Shown here: positions 8,800 to 15,252 of the stretch, one piece after another | Numbering within the stretch: position 1 is the stretch's first letter | Layout of the letters: the number at the start of each line of letters is the position of its first letter | Assembly: GCF_937873925.1 (NCBI RefSeq) | Contig: NZ_CALNAT010000093.1 | Coordinates: 1 to 21,886 of the forward strand | Source: an uncultured Proteiniphilum sp. | GTDB taxonomy: Bacteria; Bacteroidota; Bacteroidia; Bacteroidales; Dysgonomonadaceae | Reading direction: 5' to 3' | DNA length: 21,886 nucleotides | Program-made: the position numbers and the translations under genes | The notes under the pieces: model-generated | Databases searched by the model: none | What the model saw: the letters and a program-made list of their open reading frames with translations, nothing else | Told to the model about the DNA's origin: nothing

Positions 8800-9759
8800 A
8801 TGATCCAGTTCGCCGATGAAACGACAAGACAACAGGTTTGGAAGATGTGGAAAACTGTCTTCGACGATCCTGATGACTATATGGAGATCTATTTTCGTCA
8901 CAAATACCGTGATGAAAACAGCCTGTTGTACTTGGAGGAGGAGCATGTTGTGGCTTCACTGCAGATGCTGCCCTACCGGTTCACTTTTTGTGGAAGGGAA
9001 ATCCCCGTGCTATACCTTTCCGGCGTTTCTACGTTGCCGGGATACCGGAAGAAAGGATATATGCGGCAGCTGCTGGTGAAAAGTTTTGAGGAGGCGGCCC
9101 GCAAAGATGTGCCGCTGATGCTGCTTGTCCCTCAGGAAGAATGGCTGCTGAAATTTTATGACCGGTACGGCTTCGCACAAACCTTTGACGACGGAACAGA
9201 GGAGTTACCTTCGCTGAAAGAATTGACCGGCAGGTACCCCGGCGATCTGGGCGCGGCCTTCAGGGAATTTAACACCCTGTTCAGGCAAAAAGATATGACC
9301 CTTCAAAAATCTTTCGACGACTTTTATGCCATGGTGGAAGAAGCGGCGCTTTTTGATTTTCCGACCAAAAGGAGCTTAAAGGGAATGGCGCGCGTAATCG
9401 ATGCTGAAAGATTACTCTCCCTCTTTGCCGATCGTTATCCCCGGCAATCATTCTCTATTATTGTTCATGACGAGTTGCTGAAAGATAACAACGCTGTCTT
9501 TACCGTGACGGATGGAAAGGTCGAGAGAAGGCCCCTTGTGACTGAGTCCGGGGGGAAGGGCGGGGAAGAAACGCTTTCGGACAAGGAAAACACGCCGCAG
9601 ACGGGCGGGGGGGATTCCTCCCCTGTTGAATCTGCACTCACGGTTGACATAAGGGAATTGGCGCAACTGCTTCTGGGATACCATACCTCCGAAAAGGCGA
9701 AGCCGTTCAATACCCTCTTTCCTGAGAAAGAACCGCAAATGCATTTTATGCTCGAATAA
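8800..9759 (+). CDS. Eis-like GNAT N-acetyltransferase
   Basis: A 319-residue protein with an N-terminal acetyl-CoA-binding GNAT domain: VSTLPGYRKKGYMRQLL (about residues 75-92) is the motif A pyrophosphate loop, preceded by strand VLYLSGV. A middle region and a C-terminal sterol-carrier-like segment (AVFTVTDGKVERRP, then LTVDIRELAQLLLGY) give the arrangement seen in Eis-type acetyltransferases. The substrate is unknown. Between the last two strands of the C-terminal domain is a Gly/Ser/Glu-rich insertion (about residues 249-275) encoded by G-rich DNA, discussed in the findings. Probably in one transcription unit with the preceding DUF2156 gene. It ends in a repeat-rich spacer facing corA. 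Confidence 0.85.
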   Translation: MIQFADETTRQQVWKMWKTVFDDPDDYMEIYFRHKYRDENSLLYLEEEHVVASLQMLPYRFTFCGREIPVLYLSGVSTLPGYRKKGYMRQLLVKSFEEAARKDVPLMLLVPQEEWLLKFYDRYGFAQTFDDGTEELPSLKELTGRYPGDLGAAFREFNTLFRQKDMTLQKSFDDFYAMVEEAALFDFPTKRSLKGMARVIDAERLLSLFADRYPRQSFSIIVHDELLKDNNAVFTVTDGKVERRPLVTESGGKGGEETLSDKENTPQTGGGDSSPVESALTVDIRELAQLLLGYHTSEKAKPFNTLFPEKEPQMHFMLE

Positions 9760-9762
9760 ATT

Positions 9763-9897
9763 CAGCTACGCTGTTATTCCCTTCGTTCACGTTATTCAAC
9801 TTCGTTGTTACTCGGCTTACGCCGTTATTCAATCACTGCATTCGGGTTAGTTACACTGCGTGCGTTATTCATTCGCTCCGCGCTCATGTTATTACTC
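9763..9897. repeat. Tandem mini-hairpin array with a GTTATTC spacer motif
   Basis: The spacer between convergent genes carries GTTATTC or a close variant at about 9773, 9791, 9807 (GTTACTC), 9824, 9864 and 9888 (GTTATTACTC), mostly 16-18 nt apart. Between several copies lies a short palindrome whose arms differ from unit to unit yet pair: CAGC-TAC-GCTG (9763-9773), CAAC-TTC-GTTG (9797-9807), CGGC-TTAC-GCCG (9813-9824), and weaker CAC-TGC-GTG (9854-9862). I do not recognise a named repeat family. Confidence 0.6.
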
Positions 9898-9908
9898 AAT
9901 TACAATAT

Positions 9909-9944
9909 AATAACCATCGAATAGCTGTCGAATAACCATCGAAT
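9909..9944. repeat. 14-nt direct repeat abutting the corA stop
   Basis: AATAACCATCGAAT occurs at 9909-9922 and again at 9931-9944, 22 nt apart start to start, with a third partial GTCGAAT between them (9927-9933). The second copy touches the corA stop codon (9944-9946). It shares the AATAAC element (seen as GTTATT on the other strand) with the array just upstream, so the two may be one repeat region. Confidence 0.6.
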
Positions 9945-10888
9945 TATAGCCACTTCTTCTTTTTGAAATAATAGAGGATAAAAAGTGACGAGAGAACCAT
10001 CAAAAGGATGGCGCCGGGATACCCCCATTTTTTATGCAGTTCAGGCATAATGTCGAAGTTCATTCCGTAGATACTCGCGATAAGTGTGGGGGGCATGAAG
10101 ATCACCGAGACGATGGTGAATATTTTAATGATCTTGTTCTGTTCTATATTTACGTACCCCAGGAAGGTGTCCTGCAGATAGTCCAGACGGTCGAAACTGA
10201 ATTTGATATGCTCCACCAGCGAGTTGATGTCCTTGATGATCATGGTAAGCTTGGGTTGCAGCTCGGCAGGGATAAATTCACTCCGTAGCATGCTCGACAC
10301 CACGCGTTGTTTATCAATGATATTCTCGCGGAGCATCATTGTTTTTTCCTGCAGGTTCTTGATTTCCGACAGCAATTCCGCATCGGCTTCCTGCAATGAT
10401 AAAGAGTTACTCAACTGTGTGATCTTCTGGGTCATGTTCTCAATCATATCGGCATCGTATTCTACGCGGGTCTCCAGGAGCGCCACCAGCACATGCGCTC
10501 CGGTGGGATAGTTCCTGGGGTTGGCCGATATCTTTTTTACCGTCTCGTGAAATGAGATCAGCTCTTCACCGCGGACGGTCACCAGGATATTATTTTTGAG
10601 GATAAACGATACGGGGTCGGTTTCAAAATTGGATAGCAGAAAGTTGGAGTTGACTACCAGCGTGTCGTTGGTTTCTATATAACGGGATGACATCTCGATC
10701 TCGATCATCTCTTCCTCTTCCTGAATATATATTTTGAGGAAATCCTCGAGTTCGTTCTCTACTTCCTCATCCACATCGTTAAGGTCGATCCAGAGGAAAT
10801 TCCCGATAGGGTTTGACTTTAGAAAATCGAGGCTGCGGCTCAATCTCACGATGCCGTCTTTATGATAAAAAAGTTTTACTTCCGCCAT
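9944..10888 (-). CDS. corA: CorA-type magnesium/cobalt transporter
   Basis: Pentameric inner-membrane channel for Mg2+ (also Co2+ and Ni2+). The 314 residues have a long acidic, helical cytoplasmic N-terminal domain (many Glu and Asp in residues 35-70) and two C-terminal membrane helices. The family signature YGMN is at residues 274-277, immediately after the first helix (IFTIVSVIFMPPTLIASI), followed by the periplasmic loop with WGYP and a second helix ending in a Lys-rich tail (KKKKWL), which fits a cytoplasmic C-terminus. The start is the ATG at 10888. It lies 44 nt downstream of rsmA on the same strand and is probably cotranscribed from the rsmA promoter. The family is certain; ion preference is not readable from sequence. 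Confidence 0.94.
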   Translation of the reverse strand: MAEVKLFYHKDGIVRLSRSLDFLKSNPIGNFLWIDLNDVDEEVENELEDFLKIYIQEEEEMIEIEMSSRYIETNDTLVVNSNFLLSNFETDPVSFILKNNILVTVRGEELISFHETVKKISANPRNYPTGAHVLVALLETRVEYDADMIENMTQKITQLSNSLSLQEADAELLSEIKNLQEKTMMLRENIIDKQRVVSSMLRSEFIPAELQPKLTMIIKDINSLVEHIKFSFDRLDYLQDTFLGYVNIEQNKIIKIFTIVSVIFMPPTLIASIYGMNFDIMPELHKKWGYPGAILLMVLSSLFILYYFKKKKWL

Positions 10889-10932
10889 GGTGTCTCTTTT
10901 TTGATCGTGATTAAAATTAGTTCAAAAATGGT

Positions 10933-11733
10933 CTATCTCTCTTCCGGCTGAGCTTGTTTGACCAACGGTTCCAACAGGTTGGTCAACTCTTCGAACTGTT
11001 CGATCGACAATTGCTCAGGTCGTTTCGTGAGCATGGGGTCGTCGGGCAAAGGGCTCTCTTCGGACAGTAGTGATCTGACGGAGTTGCGGAGCATTTTTCG
11101 TCGCTGGTTAAAACCGGTCTTCACTACCATTTTGAATAACTTCTCATTGCAGTTGAGATGCTTTCGCTTGTTGCGGGTAAGCCGCACAACTGCCGATTTG
11201 ACCTTGGGCGGAGGAATAAACGCCTGTTCATTCACCGTGAAGAGATACTCTACATCGTACCATGCCTGCAGTAACACAGTCAGGATGCCGTAGGCCTTGC
11301 TGCCCGGTGAAGCGATCATGCGTTCCGCAACCTCCTTTTGAATCATACCCGCACAGCAGGGGACGGAGTCCTTGTTGTCGAGTACTTTGAAAAAAATTTG
11401 CGATGAGATATTGTAGGGATAATTGCCGATAATGCAAAAAGGCCCGTCGAAGTGTTGCGCGAGATCCATCCGGAGAAAATCCTGCTCCAGAATTTTACCG
11501 TCCAGTTCGGGGTAATATTCCCTGAGGTAAGCAACCGATTCACGGTCGATCTCCACGACGGTGAGTTCTCTTTCGTTTTTCAGCAGGAATTCGGTAAGCA
11601 CACCTGTCCCGGCCCCCACTTCCAGAACGGGAAGCGAAGGAAACCGCTCGAGGGTTGCCGCAATGCGACACGCTATCTCCTTATCTTTAAGGAAATGCTG
11701 TCCCAGGTTTTTTTTTGCTTTTACCGGAAACAT
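10933..11733 (-). CDS. rsmA: 16S rRNA (adenine(1518)-N(6)/adenine(1519)-N(6))-dimethyltransferase
   Basis: Also called KsgA; it dimethylates two adjacent adenines in the 3'-terminal helix of 16S rRNA and acts as a late check on small-subunit assembly. The 266-residue product starts with the family's KKNLGQHFLKD block. The SAM-binding motif I is VLEVGAGTGVLT (36-47), motif II acidic residue E61 is in VVEIDRE, and the catalytic NxPY motif is GNYPYNISS (NYPY at 104-107). The basic C-terminal domain contains FNQRRKMLRNS. Length and motifs are normal. It is the promoter-proximal gene of an rsmA-corA pair and is transcribed divergently from the UPF0104-type membrane gene, with a good promoter 36 nt upstream. 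Confidence 0.97.
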   Translation of the reverse strand: MFPVKAKKNLGQHFLKDKEIACRIAATLERFPSLPVLEVGAGTGVLTEFLLKNERELTVVEIDRESVAYLREYYPELDGKILEQDFLRMDLAQHFDGPFCIIGNYPYNISSQIFFKVLDNKDSVPCCAGMIQKEVAERMIASPGSKAYGILTVLLQAWYDVEYLFTVNEQAFIPPPKVKSAVVRLTRNKRKHLNCNEKLFKMVVKTGFNQRRKMLRNSVRSLLSEESPLPDDPMLTKRPEQLSIEQFEELTNLLEPLVKQAQPEER

Positions 11734-11768
11734 TGTAATATGACGATTATTCCTTATCTTTACCGCCG

Positions 11769-11776
11769 CAAAGGTA
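11769..11776 (-). promoter_or_regulatory. Candidate -7 box of the rsmA-corA promoter
   Basis: On the minus strand TACCTTTG is a full TAnnTTTG match, 36 nt before the rsmA ATG. A TTTG that could be the -33 element lies at 11800-11803, with a spacing of 23 nt that is slightly longer than typical. Confidence 0.65.
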
Positions 11777-11905
11777 ACATTTTATTACGTAAATCAGGAC
11801 AAATGCGTTCATAAAAAATGAGATACGGCCGTTGAGCAGGTGCGTTTGGTTGCCTTTGATTAAGAAGTGACTATCCTTATTGTATGAGATAATAATCGAT
11901 AACAG

Positions 11906-12916
11906 GTGAAAGTGAATTTGGATTCGGTCAAGAGTCTATTGAAGACCCTCTTTTCCCTGTCGCTCGGATTACTTATTATTTGGGCGATGTACAGGAATAC
12001 GGATATGAGGGAGTTATGGTATATCATAAAATCAGCCAATCTCGGTGTGATTGGCTCCTCCCTTGTTTTTGGCCTGATAGGGAATATAATCAGGGGATTA
12101 AGATGGGAATTGTTCGTGAACTCGCTTGGATACCGTCCTCCAAGAGCCAGCCTACTGTATGCCACCCTCGGAAATTATGCCGTGAACTTTGTGCTCCCGC
12201 GTGCCGGAGATATATGGCGTTGTGCAGTGGTGAGTAAATATGATAAGATTCCTTTCCCGAAAACCCTTGAGACCTTCCTGGTAGATAAGATGGTGGATAT
12301 TGTAGCGGGATTGGCTATTATTTTTATCAGTGTGGCGCTTTACATCGATTTTTTTGTCTCCTATCTCCACGATAATTCCCAGCTGGCGGATAGTTTTACG
12401 AACCTGTTTTCATCCGCTTGGATGTACGTGGGTTTGGGTGCCCTCCTGCTGATTATGGGGTTACTGTTTACAGTTTTCAGAAAAACCTCCGTTATGATGA
12501 AGGTCAATAAATTCTTCACTACGTTGAAGTATGACCTGAAGCTTATTTCGGAGATGAAGGAGAAAAAACGCATAATAATTTATACGATCCTGGTCTGGTT
12601 GTGTTTTTATTTGTATTTTTACATTTGCTTTTATGCATTCGATTTTACGAAAGGGCTTGGTCCTCTGGCCGGTTTGATCGTTTTTGCAATGACCAATATC
12701 GGTATCTCTGTCCCTGTGCAGGGAGGAATAGGGCCGTGGCATTTCGTGGTGATCTCTTCGCTCCTCATTCTGGGAGTCACGGAAAAGGAAGCGCTTGCCT
12801 TTGCCGGAGCAGTATTCATAATCCAGTCGGTATGGCAGATCCTTTACGGCCTTTTCGGCGTACTCGCCATCCCCTATGTGAAGAGAACTTTTTCGATAAG
12901 CGAGTACAGAGGATAA
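11906..12916 (+). CDS. UPF0104 / LPG-synthase-TM-like integral membrane protein (GTG start)
   Basis: A 336-residue polytopic membrane protein with about eight hydrophobic helices, related to the flippase half of MprF and to proteins often labelled dolichol-phosphate-glucose synthetase-like or YbhN-like. Family features are the early GNIIRGLRWELF segment, the loop NYAVNFVLPRAGDIWRCAVVSKYDKIPFPKTLETFLVDKMVD (read as shorter blocks at about residues 90-130), and the late GIGPWHFVV block. The start is GTG at 11906: an in-frame TAA lies at 11900-11902, so nothing further upstream is possible, and the next ATG would remove the first helix (LFSLSLGLLIIWAMY). The substrate is unknown; lipid transport is the family-level guess. 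It is divergent from rsmA. Its stop falls inside a 10-nt tandem repeat. Confidence 0.85.
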   Translation: MKVNLDSVKSLLKTLFSLSLGLLIIWAMYRNTDMRELWYIIKSANLGVIGSSLVFGLIGNIIRGLRWELFVNSLGYRPPRASLLYATLGNYAVNFVLPRAGDIWRCAVVSKYDKIPFPKTLETFLVDKMVDIVAGLAIIFISVALYIDFFVSYLHDNSQLADSFTNLFSSAWMYVGLGALLLIMGLLFTVFRKTSVMMKVNKFFTTLKYDLKLISEMKEKKRIIIYTILVWLCFYLYFYICFYAFDFTKGLGPLAGLIVFAMTNIGISVPVQGGIGPWHFVVISSLLILGVTEKEALAFAGAVFIIQSVWQILYGLFGVLAIPYVKRTFSISEYRG

Positions 12917-12930
12917 CTGGGGATAACTGG
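12911..12930. repeat. 10-nt perfect tandem duplication over the stop codon
   Basis: GGATAACTGG occurs twice without a gap; the first copy carries the TAA stop (12914-12916) of the preceding membrane protein gene. Probably a slippage duplication. Confidence 0.8.
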
Positions 12931-12950
12931 CGACAAACCGAACGTTGTCG
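12931..12950. other. Hairpin downstream of the UPF0104-type gene
   Basis: CGACAA (12931-12936) and TTGTCG (12945-12950) form a 6-bp stem with an 8-nt loop, 14 nt after the stop. There is no T run behind it, so it is not a standard intrinsic terminator; it could be a processing or 3'-end stability element. Confidence 0.4.
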
Positions 12951-12968
12951 ATAAGCAAGGTGCAGAAA

Positions 12969-12982
12969 GCAAACTTGTTTGC
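12969..12982. promoter_or_regulatory. Short inverted repeat upstream of pepD
   Basis: GCAAAC-TT-GTTTGC is a perfect 6+6 nt inverted repeat with a 2-nt centre, about 95 nt before the pepD start. The tight centre suits a dimeric regulator site better than an RNA hairpin, but no regulator can be named. Only a one-mismatch -7 box (TAGCTTTA, 13043-13050) was seen between it and pepD. Confidence 0.3.
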
Positions 12983-13077
12983 ATTATGCCGTTGCGGGAA
13001 AATAACTGAGTTTACTTGATTATGCCGGGCGCAGAAAAAGTCTAGCTTTAGGGAAAAATAACGAAAAATATAATGAT

Positions 13078-14538
13078 ATGGCTGCAGCAGAAATTTTGAA
13101 TTTAGATCCGCAAAGGGTTTGGAAACATTTCTATTCACTCACACAGATACCTCGTCCAACGGGACAGATGAAAGAGGTGACCCGGTTCATAATGGATTTT
13201 GGAAAAGCGCTTAATCTGGAAACAAAACAGGACGAAACGGGGAATGTGGTGATCAGGAAACCAGCCTCTAAAGGGTATGAAGGCAGTAAGGGAGTGATCT
13301 TACAGTCGCACCTCGATATGGTGCCTCAGAAAAATGCGGACGTGAAGCACGACTTTGCCGCAGATCCCATAGAAACATATATCGACGGTGAATGGGTGAA
13401 AGCCCGTGCCACCACGCTGGGCGCCGACAACGGCATAGGTTGTGCCATGATGATGGCGATTCTGGAAGATAATACATTACAGCATCCCGGGCTTGAAGCG
13501 CTTTTTACTATCGACGAGGAAGTAGGGATGGATGGTGCAAACGGTCTGGAGAAAGGATTTCTGGAAGGTTCAATAATGCTCAATCTCGATACGGAGGAGG
13601 ATGGCGAACTCTGCATAGGCTGTGCCGGCGGAAGGGATGTGAATGTATCTTTCCGGTTTCAGCCCGATAAAGCGATCGAAGGGGATGTTGCCTATAAAGT
13701 GAGCTTGCAGGGATTGAAAGGAGGACATTCCGGCGTACAGATCCATTTGGGACGGGCCAATGCAAACAAGCTGATGAACCGCTTCCTGAAAGATGTGGTG
13801 AGTAATTACGAAGCCCGAATTGCCAGTATACACGGCGGGTCGCTGCGGAATGCCATCCCACGTGAATCGTTTGTTGTACTGACTATTCCCGAGCCACTTT
13901 CGGATGACCTGATTGATCTGGTGGGTGAATATGAAACCCTGTTCCGGGAAGATTTTGCGGGTATTGAAGAGAGTATCTCCTTCAAAGCGGAGAAGACGGA
14001 TATACCTGACGCGCTCTTGCCGGAAGAGGTGCAGGATGACATTATTAATGCAGTGGAAGGCTGTCCCAATGGTGTGATCAGCTATCTGGCCGATTTCCCG
14101 GGAGTAGTGGAGAGCTCACTCAACCTTGCCCTTGTAGCGTCTTCCGGGAATGGTGTCGAAATAAAACTGCTGGTGAGGAGTTCTTCCGAAAGCCGTAAAA
14201 ACTGGGTTTGTTCTTCGGTAGAGAGTCTCTTTCGTCTGGCGGGGGCTAAAGTGGAATTTGAGGGTGATTACCCGGGTTGGCAACCAAATGCCGGCTCTGA
14301 GTTGTTGCACACAATGGAGAAGATTTACCTGGAGAAATATGACAAAAGACCCAGGGTGGTTGTGATCCATGCCGGCCTGGAATGCGGGATCATCCAGTCG
14401 AATGTGGAGCAGGATCTTGATATTGTTTCTTTCGGGCCTACCATTACCGGAGCTCATTCGCCTGATGAGGCCGTTAAGATCGTTACTGTAGGAAATAGTT
14501 ATGATTATCTTGTTGAAATTCTCCAGAATTTGAAATAA
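13078..14538 (+). CDS. pepD: Aminoacyl-histidine dipeptidase (M20C, PepD)
   Basis: Cytosolic di-zinc dipeptidase (family M20C) that hydrolyses Xaa-His and other dipeptides. The 486 residues match the family's usual length. Metal ligands and catalytic residues are in place: LQSHLDMVP supplies H78 and the catalytic-site Asp D80, LGADNGIG supplies the bridging D117, TIDEEVG supplies the general-base E147 and ligand E148, LDTEEDG supplies D171, and GAHSPDEAV near residue 460 supplies the last His. The dimerisation (lid) domain lies between (about 190-385). The start is the ATG at 13078 (MAAAEILNLDP). It is the first gene of a plus-strand run; the HemG-like gene begins 5 nt after its stop, so cotranscription is likely. 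Confidence 0.95.
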   Translation: MAAAEILNLDPQRVWKHFYSLTQIPRPTGQMKEVTRFIMDFGKALNLETKQDETGNVVIRKPASKGYEGSKGVILQSHLDMVPQKNADVKHDFAADPIETYIDGEWVKARATTLGADNGIGCAMMMAILEDNTLQHPGLEALFTIDEEVGMDGANGLEKGFLEGSIMLNLDTEEDGELCIGCAGGRDVNVSFRFQPDKAIEGDVAYKVSLQGLKGGHSGVQIHLGRANANKLMNRFLKDVVSNYEARIASIHGGSLRNAIPRESFVVLTIPEPLSDDLIDLVGEYETLFREDFAGIEESISFKAEKTDIPDALLPEEVQDDIINAVEGCPNGVISYLADFPGVVESSLNLALVASSGNGVEIKLLVRSSSESRKNWVCSSVESLFRLAGAKVEFEGDYPGWQPNAGSELLHTMEKIYLEKYDKRPRVVVIHAGLECGIIQSNVEQDLDIVSFGPTITGAHSPDEAVKIVTVGNSYDYLVEILQNLK

Positions 14539-14543
14539 TATTC

Positions 14544-15044
14544 ATGGACAATACGTTGATCGTCTTTGCATCCAATCATGGGACAGTGGAAAAATGCGCG
14601 CGGGAATTGTTCAGACGGATAGACGGAAAGGTGGATATCTGCAATCTGAACCGGAGAGATTTTCTGCCCGATCTTTCAGGATACGATTCTGTTATTGTGG
14701 GGGGTTCCATCCATGGAGGAAAAATTCAGGATGAGATCTCATCCTTTTGCAACGAGAATCTGGAGTTGCTCGCTACAAAACGGCTCGGGCTGTTTATCAA
14801 CTGTCTCTACTCGGGTGAGAAAGCGCAACAGCAACTGAATGACGCTTTTCCGGAAGCTCTTAACCGGAAGGCGGTGGTGTGTGATTACTTTGGGGGAGAG
14901 GTCGACAAATTGAAGTTGAGTTTCTGGGAGCGTGTCGTGACTACCCGGATGATAAAAAAAGGAGATATGGTTGTTGCGATCTCAAAAGAGAGAATTGAAC
15001 GTTTTGCCGATAAAATGTCATCTGCCAATGAGTCGAAAAATTAA
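14544..15044 (+). CDS. Flavodoxin-domain protein, HemG-like (menaquinone-dependent protoporphyrinogen oxidase family)
   Basis: A 166-residue protein with a flavodoxin fold: the N-terminal strand LIVFAS is followed by the FMN phosphate loop ASNHGTVEK (residues 9-17), and YDSVIVGGSIHGGKIQ is the second flavin-contact strand-loop. The segment CDYFGGEVDKLKLSFWERVV (about 112-131) resembles the YFGG..D..KL.F.ER block of HemG, which oxidises protoporphyrinogen IX with menaquinone. Length is close to HemG (about 180 aa). Whether it does haem synthesis is uncertain, because many Bacteroidota carry flavodoxins of this family with no proven role. It sits 5 nt after pepD and its 3' end overlaps the next small gene by 17 nt. 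Confidence 0.75.
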   Translation: MDNTLIVFASNHGTVEKCARELFRRIDGKVDICNLNRRDFLPDLSGYDSVIVGGSIHGGKIQDEISSFCNENLELLATKRLGLFINCLYSGEKAQQQLNDAFPEALNRKAVVCDYFGGEVDKLKLSFWERVVTTRMIKKGDMVVAISKERIERFADKMSSANESKN

Positions 15045-15252
15045 AAAGCATATACTTTTCCCCGCCGTGTTGCTCATCTATTTTACAATCATGGCTGTGA
15101 TGGCCTATCCGAGATATAAGGCATCCGGCAACTGGAGTGAATATTTTGGGATTATCGGGATATCTTTACTGCTTGCGCTGCTGCTCTTCTTTATCCTGAA
15201 AAGAAAACAGAAGATAAGAGACCGCTTCTCCAAAAAGGATTTTAACCAATGA
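15028..15252 (+). CDS. Small two-helix membrane protein of unknown function
   Basis: A 74-residue protein: basic N-terminus (MSRKIKKH), first helix about residues 8-25 (ILFPAVLLIYFTIMAVMAY), a short loop with PRYKASGNWSEYF, second helix about 40-58 (IIGISLLLALLLFFIL) and a very basic tail (KRKQKIRDRFSKKD). The topology suggests both ends are cytoplasmic. The frame is open upstream to a TTG at 14971, but the ATG at 15028 puts the positive cluster directly before the helix. It overlaps the HemG-like gene by 17 nt and the subtilase gene by 4 nt (ATGA), so translational coupling is likely. I recall similar short proteins in other Bacteroidales but no function. Confidence 0.75.
   Translation: MSRKIKKHILFPAVLLIYFTIMAVMAYPRYKASGNWSEYFGIIGISLLLALLLFFILKRKQKIRDRFSKKDFNQ

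Noticed and set aside
12461..13138. A 225-codon minus-strand reading frame opposite the UPF0104-type gene
   Set aside because: It runs antisense across a well-supported membrane protein gene and the pepD start, with no recognisable domain, signal peptide or promoter.
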